Shown here: positions 25,543 to 33,293 of the stretch, piece after piece
Numbering within the stretch: the stretch's first letter is position 1
Layout of the letters: each line of letters opens with the position of its first letter
NCBI GenBank assembly: GCA_012518355.1
Contig: JAAYSP010000056.1
Location: 1-34,356 of the forward strand
From: a candidate division WS1 bacterium
Lineage (GTDB): Bacteria; Armatimonadota; Zipacnadia; Zipacnadales; UBA11051
Direction of reading: 5' to 3'
DNA: 34,356 nt
Program-made: the position numbers and the translations under genes
Notes under the pieces: model-generated
Seen by the model: the letters and a program-made list of their open reading frames with translations, nothing else
What the model was told of the DNA's origin: nothing
Database searches by the model: none

Positions 25543-26538
25543 TCAGAAGTGGCCCATGACCTTCACAAGGCTGTCTCCTGCGCAGTAGAGACTATCCCAC
25601 AGCCACTGTCGCGTGAAGGCAACCACCACCATCGCCAGGCCGATCTCAGCAGCCAGCACCAGCTTGAGGGCGGGGGCCACGCTGGGGCGCGCAACACGTC
25701 GCAAGCGCTCTGCACGCTGCTGTGGCGACATGCCTGCGCGGTACACCGGTGTCAGGGCGCCAGTGCGCTTGTGATGAAGCTCACCTATCTGGCGGTCCAT
25801 CAACTCGAGCAGTGCCACGACAGTATCGCGTCCAGTTGCGTCTACGGCCGCCAGATCGCAGGCCGCCTCGGCGGCTGAACGCCAGCGATGCGCGTACCAG
25901 AAGCCCAGAGGCACTGGTATAGCCACCGTTGCCGCCAACTCCAGTATCAGATGCCACAGGTTGTCGTGGCGCGAGATGTGTTCCTGCTCATGAGCCAGAA
26001 GCGCACGCAGTTGGTCGGTGTCGAGTTGGCCTGCGAGCCCCTGAGAGATCACAACTACACCATCGCGAGTGCCCACACTGAAGCAGTACGGCTCCTGGCT
26101 ACTCAGTATCAGCACTTCTTTGGTAGTATTCTTGGCCAGCATTGCCCGTGCTAGACGTGCCACGCGTGCCGAGCTCACCAATCGCCAGACAAAGCGCACC
26201 ACTCCAAACAGCAACAGCGCGGCCGTCATGGCACTAGCCAGGCGAAAATGCCAGGCAGCGTCAGGGCCCTCGGTAAGCCTGAGCCAGCACAGATGTGGAC
26301 GCGTGCGTTCCAGGTGTGGCGACAAGCCTCCGGTCATCGGTGTGAGTAGCGCCACAGCAGTCAGGATGGTCGCCAAGGTGGGAGAGAGGAGGGATGATAT
26401 GGCCCAGAAGCGTGCAGCAAGGCGATGATTTTCATCGGGCAGCGACTCCGCCGCGGCTGCAATCGGTAGCGCGGTCAACAGTTGCAGTGCCGCCGTGCAG
26501 ACCACCATCAGCAGCGCCGCGGCCAGGAGCACGGCCAA
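25543..26538 (-). CDS. M56 (BlaR1-type) membrane metalloprotease without sensor domain
   Basis: A 331-residue protein with hydrophobic segments near the N terminus and around 105-125, then a zinc site HEQEHISRHDN with a downstream EAACDLAA that supplies the third ligand. A last membrane helix (LKLVLAAEIGLAMVVVAF) closes the protein. BlaR1 proteins normally add an external penicillin-binding sensor; here the protein ends about 35 residues after that helix, so no beta-lactam sensor is present and the inducing signal must differ. The start is TTG at 26538, 4 bases after the stop of the BlaI-type gene, implying translational coupling. Its likely substrate is the BlaI-type repressor encoded just upstream. 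Confidence 0.88.
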   Translation of the reverse strand: MAVLLAAALLMVVCTAALQLLTALPIAAAAESLPDENHRLAARFWAISSLLSPTLATILTAVALLTPMTGGLSPHLERTRPHLCWLRLTEGPDAAWHFRLASAMTAALLLFGVVRFVWRLVSSARVARLARAMLAKNTTKEVLILSSQEPYCFSVGTRDGVVVISQGLAGQLDTDQLRALLAHEQEHISRHDNLWHLILELAATVAIPVPLGFWYAHRWRSAAEAACDLAAVDATGRDTVVALLELMDRQIGELHHKRTGALTPVYRAGMSPQQRAERLRRVARPSVAPALKLVLAAEIGLAMVVVAFTRQWLWDSLYCAGDSLVKVMGHF

Positions 26539-26542
26539 GATC

Positions 26543-26989
26543 TCAGACTCCCCGTTCCTGGCTGCGCTTTTCCTCGATTATCTCAGCCAGAGAGTCGAGC
26601 CTGGCGGGATCAGTTTCACTGAGAGCCTCTACGAAATAGGAGATGGCGGGCTCAGCGAAGGTCTTGAGCAGACCATCTACGACCTGTTTGATCACGCTGC
26701 TATCTAACTCTTTTCGCGATACTGTGGCAGTGTAGAAGTAGGCCTTGCCACGCATGTGCCGAGCCAGTAAACCTTTTTTGTGCAGCCGGCTCATAGTGGT
26801 CATGACAGTGGTATAGGCTGCCTTTTTGCCGCTTTCCTCCAGCGCCTGACGCACCTGCTCGACGGATGCCTCTTCTTTGGCATCCCAGACAGCGTTCATG
26901 ACCTGTGCTTCCAGTGTGCCCAGCGTCTGCTCCAATCCTCGCTCGCCTGGGCGATAGACTGGCATCTTCGGCGGGTTTTCTCGTCTCAT
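26543..26989 (-). CDS. BlaI/MecI-type transcriptional repressor
   Basis: A 148-residue winged-helix repressor. The ATG at 26989 is supported by GGAGGTGG 7 bases upstream; a longer frame to 27055 is unlikely. The DNA-binding region LEQTLGTLEAQVMNAVWDAKEEASVEQVRQAL...AYTTVMTTMSRLHKKGLL is typical of the family, with the recognition helix in AAYTTVMTTMSRL. The C-terminal helical part mediates dimerisation and contains the usual cleavage region. It is co-transcribed with the downstream M56 protease. A promoter with an overlapping dyad lies about 90 bases upstream, consistent with autoregulation. Confidence 0.92.
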   Translation of the reverse strand: MRRENPPKMPVYRPGERGLEQTLGTLEAQVMNAVWDAKEEASVEQVRQALEESGKKAAYTTVMTTMSRLHKKGLLARHMRGKAYFYTATVSRKELDSSVIKQVVDGLLKTFAEPAISYFVEALSETDPARLDSLAEIIEEKRSQERGV

Positions 26990-27078
26990 GTTAGCCACCT
27001 CCAACCGCTCCAGATTTCGCCCTCGCAATTGTGTGAGGCCGCTGCGGTGTTGCATGTGTAGTATTCCCCGAAATTCAT

Positions 27079-27096
27079 ACTACTAATCATAGTAGT
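27079..27096. promoter_or_regulatory. Candidate BlaI-type operator (7-base inverted repeat)
   Basis: ACTACTA (27079-27085) and TAGTAGT (27090-27096) are exact reverse complements around a 4-base centre. Staphylococcal BlaI/MecI operators have a similar TACTAC...GTAGTA dyad. Its placement over the -10 box and probable start site of the blaI-like gene would allow direct promoter blocking. Confidence 0.65.
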
Positions 27097-27114
27097 GGTT
27101 GCGCGGGGTGTCAA
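27086..27114 (-). promoter_or_regulatory. Sigma-70-type promoter of the BlaI/M56 pair
   Basis: On the minus strand, TTGACA (27114-27109) is a perfect -35 box, followed after exactly 17 bases by TATGAT (27091-27086), one mismatch from consensus. Transcription would start near 27079 and read into the repressor gene. The -35 box overlaps the stop codon of the E1-alpha gene, so the pair has its own promoter despite sitting directly behind the upstream operon. Confidence 0.7.
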
Positions 27115-28106
27115 GGGCTGCTCAACTGCTTAGCTGTTGAGTACGACTGGGCATACAGGCCTTCGAGGAGTGTGGCGGGATCGGGGTCTGCGGCAGACCT
27201 GGCAAATGCGATCGCTGCAGCCACTATTTCCTGTGCCTGCTCGTCTAGGCATCTCGCATCATCTTCGCCTAAGACGGCACCGTCAAGGAGTCGCTGTCGC
27301 ATCAGCACCAACGGATCGCGTTTTGCCCACTCAGCCTCCTCTTCAGCAGTGCGGTATTCACACTGGTCGGTTTTTGAGTGCCCACACGCCCGCCACGTGC
27401 GCGCTTCGATCAGTGTCGGTCCTCTCCCTGAACGCGCTCGGGCGACGGCTTCGGCTGTGCTCTGACGTACTGCGAAATAATCGTTGCCGTCTACGGTGAG
27501 GCCTGGGATGCCATACCCATCGGCCAGGTCCGCCAGCCGCTCCACACGGAAGTTTTCCGCCAGCCGCGTGCTCATGGCATATAGGTTGTTCTCGATGAAG
27601 TATATAATCGGCAGGTCCCAGATCGCGCCCATGTTCACCGCTTCGTGGAAGGCGCCCTGTGCACAGGCTCCATCACCGAAAAAACAGAGCACTACTCTAC
27701 CGGTCTGCTGCAATTTCTGAGTGAGTGCGGCACCGGTCGCCACTGGAATCATGCCCGCGGTGATGCCGTTTGAACCCAGGAAGCCGATACTGAAGTCGGC
27801 CATATGCTGTGACCCGCCGCGCCCTCCAGAGTAGCCCTCCTGCTTGCCCATCAGCTCAGCCATCAGCCGCCCCGGATCGGCACCTTTTGCCAGGAAGTGC
27901 CCATGACCGCGATGGTTCGAAGTCACCAGATCGTCTGCGTCCAGCGCTGCAACCGCCCCCATGGCGGAAGCCTCCTGCCCACGGCAGAAGTGGGAGGTGC
28001 CGCCGATGTGTCCTTCGCCGAAAAGTCGGTCTAGCGCCTCCTCGAAGTAGCGGATGACCAGCATGGTGCGATAGTGCGCAAGCAGCTCTTCGGGCGCATA
28101 ATTCAT
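27111..28106 (-). CDS. Thiamine-diphosphate E1-alpha subunit of a 2-oxoacid (pyruvate/acetoin-type) dehydrogenase
   Basis: A 331-residue subunit that would decarboxylate a 2-oxoacid or acetoin and hand the acyl group to a lipoyl arm. The thiamine-diphosphate motif runs from GDG (144-146) to NN (173-174). Other family blocks are CRGQEASAMGAVAAL, NHRGHGHFLAKG, GGRGGSQHM and the YRTAEEEAEWAKRDPL region. The ATG at 28106 overlaps the upstream gene stop as ATGA, with CAGGAGCGG before it, so the two are tightly coupled. An E1-alpha needs an E1-beta partner, and none is encoded here. Being the last gene of a ketosynthase operon, it may supply the acyl primer; this is inference. Confidence 0.88.
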   Translation of the reverse strand: MNYAPEELLAHYRTMLVIRYFEEALDRLFGEGHIGGTSHFCRGQEASAMGAVAALDADDLVTSNHRGHGHFLAKGADPGRLMAELMGKQEGYSGGRGGSQHMADFSIGFLGSNGITAGMIPVATGAALTQKLQQTGRVVLCFFGDGACAQGAFHEAVNMGAIWDLPIIYFIENNLYAMSTRLAENFRVERLADLADGYGIPGLTVDGNDYFAVRQSTAEAVARARSGRGPTLIEARTWRACGHSKTDQCEYRTAEEEAEWAKRDPLVLMRQRLLDGAVLGEDDARCLDEQAQEIVAAAIAFARSAADPDPATLLEGLYAQSYSTAKQLSSP

Positions 28107-29110
28107 GTTCCGCTCCTGACCAGTACGGCCGCCGATGGCCCGGTCCGACTCGCTGGGGCGCTGTAACCGACTATCGCCAGCCAGTCTGAACCTGGCTGGG
28201 ATCGCAACTGCTCTATGGCAGCGCACAGGTCCAGAGCCATGCATGCGCCAAACGTGTGGCCATATGTGCCAGGTGAGCAGAAGACGTCGGGAAAGGGCAT
28301 CAAGTTAGCCCGGTGGGCGACCTTTTGCAGCACAGCATCAGGGCTGGCGTCACTTGCCACTGCCAAGCTCATCGGCCCGACGTAGGCGTGGATAGCAGCG
28401 CCACGGTTCAACGCCGTCTCGCCGCGTTCCAGCACCAGCACCGCTGCTCCCTCTCCGGGCACGAAATCTGCGCCTATCTGCTCCGGCCTTGGCAGGCCTC
28501 GCAACAGCGCGGTACTCAAGGCGTCGCATCCCCCGACTAGCATGAAGTCGGCATCGCCATCGCGCAGCCGGCGTGCGGCGAATTCCAGTGCGCAGGCGGC
28601 GGATATGCTGCCCGCCGCAAACGTACCCAGTGGCCCCTGTACATCGTACTCGATCGCGGCCAGCGCAGTGGGGGAGTTGACCATCGTGTGAGTGAAGATC
28701 ATGGGGGAGCCGAACCGCAAACCCTTCGTCTGAACCCGTGCGGTATGATTGGTCATCGAGTCCAGGCAGCCGAAAGCACTGCCCAGTGCCAGGCCAAGCC
28801 GAGTCGGATCGATCTGCGTTCCAGCCAGTCTGGCGTCCTCCAGGGCCAGCGCGCAGGCTGCCAGCACTAGTTCGGAGCAACGGTCCAGATAGGTTTTCTT
28901 GCTGGATAGGTAGTCTTCGACTACGAAATCCCAGCATTCTGCTACATCTGTGTATACTCCGGTGTCGCCCAGCCGCTCCGAGGGGCCCACAGCAGGAAGC
29001 CTCTCTACCATGCTGGCAGCAAAATCGTCGCGCCCGATCCCTATCGAGCAGATCGGCCCGATGCCGGTCACAGCCAGTTCATAGTCATGTAGACGGATTC
29101 TGTCCATCAT
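28103..29110 (-). CDS. Ketosynthase-like protein lacking the active-site cysteine (KS-beta / chain-length-factor-like)
   Basis: A 335-residue thiolase-fold protein. It has the KS start LAVTGIGPICSIGIG, the EGAAVLVLERG block and the late GTYGHTFGA. Aligned with the ketosynthase encoded just upstream, the nucleophile position (Cys of MACASG) is Ser168 (AAGSISAA). The NAHGTGT histidine segment is missing and the late lysine is gone, leaving only the GH histidine (H285). It is about 80 residues shorter than a normal KS. Such catalytically dead partners (chain-length factors) dimerise with an active KS in type II polyketide systems. The start at 29110 has no strong ribosome binding site, the gap from the active KS is 36 bases, and the stop overlaps the E1-alpha start. 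Confidence 0.8.
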   Translation of the reverse strand: MMDRIRLHDYELAVTGIGPICSIGIGRDDFAASMVERLPAVGPSERLGDTGVYTDVAECWDFVVEDYLSSKKTYLDRCSELVLAACALALEDARLAGTQIDPTRLGLALGSAFGCLDSMTNHTARVQTKGLRFGSPMIFTHTMVNSPTALAAIEYDVQGPLGTFAAGSISAACALEFAARRLRDGDADFMLVGGCDALSTALLRGLPRPEQIGADFVPGEGAAVLVLERGETALNRGAAIHAYVGPMSLAVASDASPDAVLQKVAHRANLMPFPDVFCSPGTYGHTFGACMALDLCAAIEQLRSQPGSDWLAIVGYSAPASRTGPSAAVLVRSGT

Positions 29111-29146
29111 ATGTGTTCACACGGTCGGTATCAGATATGTATGGGG

Positions 29147-30388
29147 CTAATCCAACCGCCCCAGGATGACACAGGAGTTGTCGCCACCGATTCCGGCAGA
29201 GATAGATGCGGCGTACTGTATGTTTTGGTCGCGGCAGCCTTCAGTCACGTAGTCTAGATCACAGGCTGGATCGGGCTCGCTGTAGTTGGTCGTGGGCGGC
29301 ACCTTCTGATGGTATATCGACAGCGCTGCTACCAGCCCCTCGACCGCACCGGCAGCACCCATCAGATGCGATAGTGCGCCCTTGATTGAGACTACTGTGG
29401 CATCGTAGGCGGCCGCTCCAAGCACAGACTTGATCGCTTCGGTTTCAGCCACATCGTGATACTCTGTACCTGTACCGTGCGCGTTGATGTGCTGAAGCTG
29501 ATCCGCCGGCACGCCGGCTTTGTGCAGGGCGCCGGCCAACACCCGCGCCATACCAGCTCCTCCGGCATCAGGTGCGGTGAGATGGTATGCGTTGTTGTTT
29601 TGCCACGCTCCGAATACTTCGCAGTAGCAGCGCGCCCCCCGTTTTCGTGCATGCTCCAGGCTCTCCAGCAGCAATACACCCGCTCCTTCACCGAACAGCG
29701 TACCGCTCCGGTTGGCCGAAAACGGACGCAGATCATCGTCGGTGATAGTGCGCAGGAGACTGAGGCCCGACAGGGGGCTGGGAGCAAGTTCGTCGTAGCC
29801 GCCCACCAGTATCATCTCCACCTGCCCATCGCGGATCATCTCTGCGGCCAGACCTATCGCTGCGGTTCCAGATGCGCACGCCATAGACAGTTGACTGCAG
29901 GGGCCGCCCAGCGCGAAGGCATGACAGAGGTCGGAGATGGCAGTGTGGAAGCTGAAGTCGGCGAAGTGGTCAGGGGATGGCCGCTTGTCGAGCAGCCCAC
30001 TCATGTACTCTTCCCATGAAGCCCCGCCACCGAAATTGGTCGCCAGTACTGTACCGGCTTGTGGGTGGGCAGGCGCACCTGACTGCAACTGCTTACTCAG
30101 GCCAGCATCGCTGATCGCCTCAGCCGCAGCAACCAGCAAGAACTGCACAGCTTCGTCCGGTGTGCGTTCCAGGGAGAAGTCCGCTGCGGCAAACTGCCAG
30201 TCATGTATCTGTCCGGCCTTCGTATTGCGCAGACCGGTGGGGTCAAACTTGGTCAGTTCACTCAGGGCTCGCTGCCCCGACAGCAGCCCTTGCCACAGTG
30301 CGTCACAGGTGGGACCGAACGGTGTAACTGCACCCAGTCCGGTTACCACTATCCTGTTTTCAGGTATTGGTCGCTTCATTTTCATCAT
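29147..30388 (-). CDS. Beta-ketoacyl synthase, FabF/KS-alpha type
   Basis: A 413-residue condensing enzyme joining an acyl primer to a malonyl-type extender. All catalytic residues are present: Cys171 (SMACASGTAAIG), His304 (NAHGTGTEYHD), Lys336 (IKGALSHLMGAAG) and His341. FabF-type blocks such as RIVVTGLGAVTPFG, PFSANRSGTLFGEGAGVLLLE and ISAGIGGDNSCVILGRL are intact. Three ATGs cluster at 30388, 30385 and 30379; none has a strong ribosome binding site and the family homology begins at the last. It lies between a FabG-like gene (95 bases upstream) and the KS-beta-like gene. Lacking a local ACP gene, it is probably a dedicated secondary KS and not the housekeeping FabF. Confidence 0.9.
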   Translation of the reverse strand: MMKMKRPIPENRIVVTGLGAVTPFGPTCDALWQGLLSGQRALSELTKFDPTGLRNTKAGQIHDWQFAAADFSLERTPDEAVQFLLVAAAEAISDAGLSKQLQSGAPAHPQAGTVLATNFGGGASWEEYMSGLLDKRPSPDHFADFSFHTAISDLCHAFALGGPCSQLSMACASGTAAIGLAAEMIRDGQVEMILVGGYDELAPSPLSGLSLLRTITDDDLRPFSANRSGTLFGEGAGVLLLESLEHARKRGARCYCEVFGAWQNNNAYHLTAPDAGGAGMARVLAGALHKAGVPADQLQHINAHGTGTEYHDVAETEAIKSVLGAAAYDATVVSIKGALSHLMGAAGAVEGLVAALSIYHQKVPPTTNYSEPDPACDLDYVTEGCRDQNIQYAASISAGIGGDNSCVILGRLD

Positions 30389-30483
30389 GATAGCGCACAG
30401 GTGACAACGAATCAATCGCTATGGCTCTGGAACAGATGCGGAGATGGTGAACACATCTACGTCAGAGCCTCGCAGGCTAGCCT

Positions 30484-31230
30484 TCACATCCGCAGACCGC
30501 CGTCCACACTGAAGACCTGGCCAGTGATGTAGGAGGCCTGGTCAGAGCATAGGAAGGCTACCAGAGGAGCCACTTCTTCGGGCGTGCCAAAACGACCTGC
30601 CGGGATGAGTTGCAGCATCTGCTCGCGCTGCTTGTCGGGCATGTCAGCGATCAAGTCGGTTTCGATGACGCCCGGGGCCACCGCATTGACCATGATACTC
30701 TGGGCAACTACTTCACGGGCGAGTGCCCTGGTGAAGCCGATGAGACCACTCTTGGCCGCGGCGTAGTTTGTCCGCCGTAAATCACCCATTAGCCCTGCAT
30801 CGGAGGTCATGTTCACGATGCGCCCCCAGCGTCTCTTCATCATGGGCCGCACCGCCGCCTGGCAGCAGTTGAAAGCACCGGTCAACGACGTCCGTAGCAC
30901 TTGCTCCCACTGTTCGGGCTTCATGAAGGCCAGGAATTGGTCGCTGATGATCCCCGCGTTGTTCACCAGTATGTCAAGAGCGCCCAATTCACCAGTCACC
31001 AGCTCCACCATCTCTCTGACCTGCTCGCGCTCTCCGACATCGGCCTGGCAGAGTACGAATCGGCGGCCTTCACTGGCAACAAGCTCACCGGTACGAGCTG
31101 CCTGTTCGGAATTGCTCAGATAGTTGATTGCGACATCAGCGCCGAGCTTTGCTAACTGCACCGCGATCGCCCGACCCAGTCCTCGCGAACTGCCGGTGAC
31201 CAGGGCTACCTTGCCGGCCAAATCAATCAT
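30484..31230 (-). CDS. Short-chain dehydrogenase/reductase, FabG-like
   Basis: A 248-residue NAD(P)H-dependent reductase, probably of beta-ketoacyl substrates. It has [10 protein letters not shown] for cofactor binding, NNAGI, the catalytic serine in NMTSDAG, and the YxxxK motif in TNYAAAKSG, with the FabG-like closing segment [18 protein letters not shown]. The ATG at 31230 overlaps the lipoyl-protein stop by 8 bases, so translation is probably coupled. In this operon it would reduce the product of the downstream ketosynthase. Confidence 0.88.
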   Translation of the reverse strand: MIDLAGKVALVTGSSRGLGRAIAVQLAKLGADVAINYLSNSEQAARTGELVASEGRRFVLCQADVGEREQVREMVELVTGELGALDILVNNAGIISDQFLAFMKPEQWEQVLRTSLTGAFNCCQAAVRPMMKRRWGRIVNMTSDAGLMGDLRRTNYAAAKSGLIGFTRALAREVVAQSIMVNAVAPGVIETDLIADMPDKQREQMLQLIPAGRFGTPEEVAPLVAFLCSDQASYITGQVFSVDGGLRM

Positions 31231-31744
31231 CCTGTGGTTTCTCCAGAGAATCGAGATAAGCCTGGACGTGGTGCTCTTCGAGAGGAGATGTGTCAGGTGC
31301 CACAGCGTCAGCCACCATCTGCAAGTCTACCTGGTGCTTTCGAGCGAGACGTCGTGCGGCTGGGGTTACTTTGGGTGCAGATGGGGCAGGGGAGCTGCCA
31401 CCGAGTATGGCATCGAGATCGAAGTCCAGTTCTGCATGGCTCTTTTCTCGATGTCGCGTCATGATCGCCTGATTGTGGGCTTCGATGTCAGGTTCAGGTG
31501 CTTCATCCGCGGTGGACAGGTAGGCTATGACGTAGCCTACAGGCACCACACTTTGCTCGGAGGCATATATCCGGGCCACTGTCGCATCTGTGTCAACTGT
31601 ATATTCGAAGGTCACCTTGTCGGTGATGATCTCACACAGTACCTCGCCATCTGATACTTGCTCGCCTTCGGCCTTGTGCCACTGACCTATGGTCACCTCT
31701 TCGAGATTTTCGGCCCACTTTTCGATGGTGATTTTTCGGCCCAT
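31223..31744 (-). CDS. Lipoyl-domain protein with degenerate E1/E3-binding domain, no acyltransferase domain
   Basis: A 173-residue protein. Residues 1-80 form a lipoyl/biotinyl domain with the modified lysine K43 in [10 protein letters not shown], and a charged linker follows. Residues about 127-168 match the peripheral subunit-binding domain ([22 protein letters not shown]), but the usual GTGPGGRI loop is replaced by [10 protein letters not shown]. The catalytic 2-oxoacid dehydrogenase acyltransferase domain is absent, so it is a stand-alone carrier, not a normal E2. The ATG at 31744 directly follows the M48 gene stop with no gap, and the 3' end overlaps the FabG-like gene. It is the most probable acceptor for the E1-alpha gene at the end of the operon. 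Confidence 0.85.
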   Translation of the reverse strand: MGRKITIEKWAENLEEVTIGQWHKAEGEQVSDGEVLCEIITDKVTFEYTVDTDATVARIYASEQSVVPVGYVIAYLSTADEAPEPDIEAHNQAIMTRHREKSHAELDFDLDAILGGSSPAPSAPKVTPAARRLARKHQVDLQMVADAVAPDTSPLEEHHVQAYLDSLEKPQDD

Positions 31745-32905
31745 CTACTGATACCGCCTTGTCAGTTGCTCCCGATGCAAAGCGCGTGTTAGGGCGCGGA
31801 CTACTTCGTCGGCGAAGCTCTGTGGGGAGCCGTCCCCATCCTGTATGTCGTCTCGAGTGAGTATGAGCATCGGTTTTCCGCGCACCTGGACGGCTATTTG
31901 TTCTCCGTCTTCATCCTGGCGAGCAGTGCTGATATCATAGCGTGCCATACCATCGGCCAGAGCTTCTGCGAGCGTCTGACAGGCTGCCTGTGCACGCTTG
32001 TCCACGCCATCATACTCACCGGGGCGTTCGATAGTGACAATTGGTTCTCCCCACAGTGAGAGACGTGCGGGTGCTGCCGCCGGATCAGCGTCACCATCTT
32101 CCGGTGCGATGGTTTCGACCGTCGGCAGATCCCACTTGGTGACTGCGCGACGGTTTATGTCCAGCCCCGCATCGTAGATGGCCTGGATGATATATGCACA
32201 CCGTTCGGTGTGCTGCGGGTGGGTTTCGAAGATGCCGTAATCAGGCCTGTAGGAGGCATATGTGGCAGCGCCAAGGCGCTCCATGAAGGTCAGAAGTCCC
32301 ACCGGGTTGTACCTGGTATTCACCATGTACTCGATCGCGTTGAGGTCAGCTCTCTGCTCCATGTCTATGGAGTAGCGGCTGAGGATGCCCTGGCGCACAT
32401 AGGCACCGGCAGCCAGCACTGTAGATATCTCGTCATGGCTGGCACCAGCGAAGATAGCCACCAGTGCCGCGCTCACGCCTCCTATGAACAGTTTCTTACT
32501 GCGGCTGGCCTGCTCCATCGCATCGTATGTACAGTTGTGCGCGATCTCGTGGGCCAGCACAGCAGCCAACTCGTGCTCCGATTGGGCGTCCTCCGCAAGT
32601 CCTCGATGCACGTAGATGTAGCCGCCGGGGATGCTCATCGCGTTGATCTCATCGCTGTCGAGAAGCTTGACGGTGTACTTGACATCAGGGCGCTGCGTCT
32701 GAGGGACTATTTCGGCGACTATCTCTTCGACTTGTCGGAGTACCTCTTCATCTTCCCACAGTTCGTACTCCTTCTCAACATATGCGACTACCTCTTCGCC
32801 GGCAGCCTTCTCTCTCTCTTCCGACCACCCGGCAGCGTAAGCCGCCGTGATGCCCAGGCTCAGTGCCACCGCGAACAAAACTACAGATAGATGCCTTCGG
32901 ATCAT
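31745..32905 (-). CDS. Exported M48 family zinc metalloprotease
   Basis: A 386-residue protein with a clear signal peptide (RRHLSVVLFAVALSLGITAAYAA). The zinc motif HEIAH is at 119-123, with E183 of the ExxxD segment (MEQRADLNA) as third ligand, typical of secreted BepA/YcaL-like or Ste24-like M48 proteins. The C-terminal domain (about 270-386) has no recognised fold beyond mixed alpha/beta. A GGAG lies upstream of the ATG at 32905. Its stop is directly followed by the start of the lipoyl gene, which puts a secreted protease in the same operon as acyl-metabolism enzymes. It may only share a transcript. Confidence 0.88.
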   Translation of the reverse strand: MIRRHLSVVLFAVALSLGITAAYAAGWSEEREKAAGEEVVAYVEKEYELWEDEEVLRQVEEIVAEIVPQTQRPDVKYTVKLLDSDEINAMSIPGGYIYVHRGLAEDAQSEHELAAVLAHEIAHNCTYDAMEQASRSKKLFIGGVSAALVAIFAGASHDEISTVLAAGAYVRQGILSRYSIDMEQRADLNAIEYMVNTRYNPVGLLTFMERLGAATYASYRPDYGIFETHPQHTERCAYIIQAIYDAGLDINRRAVTKWDLPTVETIAPEDGDADPAAAPARLSLWGEPIVTIERPGEYDGVDKRAQAACQTLAEALADGMARYDISTARQDEDGEQIAVQVRGKPMLILTRDDIQDGDGSPQSFADEVVRALTRALHREQLTRRYQ

Positions 32906-32959
32906 GCTGCAGTCTCCATGACTGGTCAGCGGTCTGTGCTATCATCTACTACCATGTGT

Positions 32960-32985
32960 CGTCACAGTATTATGACGTGTGTGAC
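32960..32985. repeat. Overlapping short inverted repeats between the MoaD-like and M48 genes
   Basis: CGTCA (32960-32964) pairs with TGACG (32973-32977), and GTCAC (32961-32965) pairs with GTGAC (32981-32985), so two alternative small hairpins are possible. Position between the genes would suit an operator or attenuator for the M48 operon, but evidence is weak. Confidence 0.3.
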
Positions 32986-32999
32986 ATCCAATTGTTTCC

Positions 33000-33293
33000 T
33001 CACACCAGGAGAGTCACGACGATTTGCATGGATTTACCGGCCGGAACCGGGGTTTGCAGCTGGCTGGCGAAACGGATGTCGCGACCGTCTACGGCGATGG
33101 TGACACCGTGCTGCAGTCGTCCGTTCTCATCTATGAGGTGACTGCCGATATCGTGGTGCTGTTCGACCAACTGATACAGGATCTCTGCAACCGTACCTGG
33201 CCGGAGATATACCTCCGCACGACCTCCCGCGTATCGGCGCAGCGGCTCGGGTATCATCACTGTGATCTGTGTGCCCGGCTGCAGGTCAGTCAT
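33000..33293 (-). CDS. MoaD/ThiS-like beta-grasp protein without C-terminal Gly-Gly
   Basis: A 97-residue protein with the ubiquitin-like beta-grasp pattern of sulfur carriers: TQITVMIPEPLRRYAGGRAEVYLRPGTVAEILYQLVEQ, then VTIAVDGRDIRF and PVPAGKSMQIVV. MoaD and ThiS end in Gly-Gly, which is activated and thiocarboxylated; here the chain ends VVTLLV, so this role is unlikely unless the end is processed. The ATG at 33293 overlaps the upstream dehydrogenase stop by 8 bases, indicating co-translation. The function is unknown. Confidence 0.7.
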   Translation of the reverse strand: MTDLQPGTQITVMIPEPLRRYAGGRAEVYLRPGTVAEILYQLVEQHHDIGSHLIDENGRLQHGVTIAVDGRDIRFASQLQTPVPAGKSMQIVVTLLV

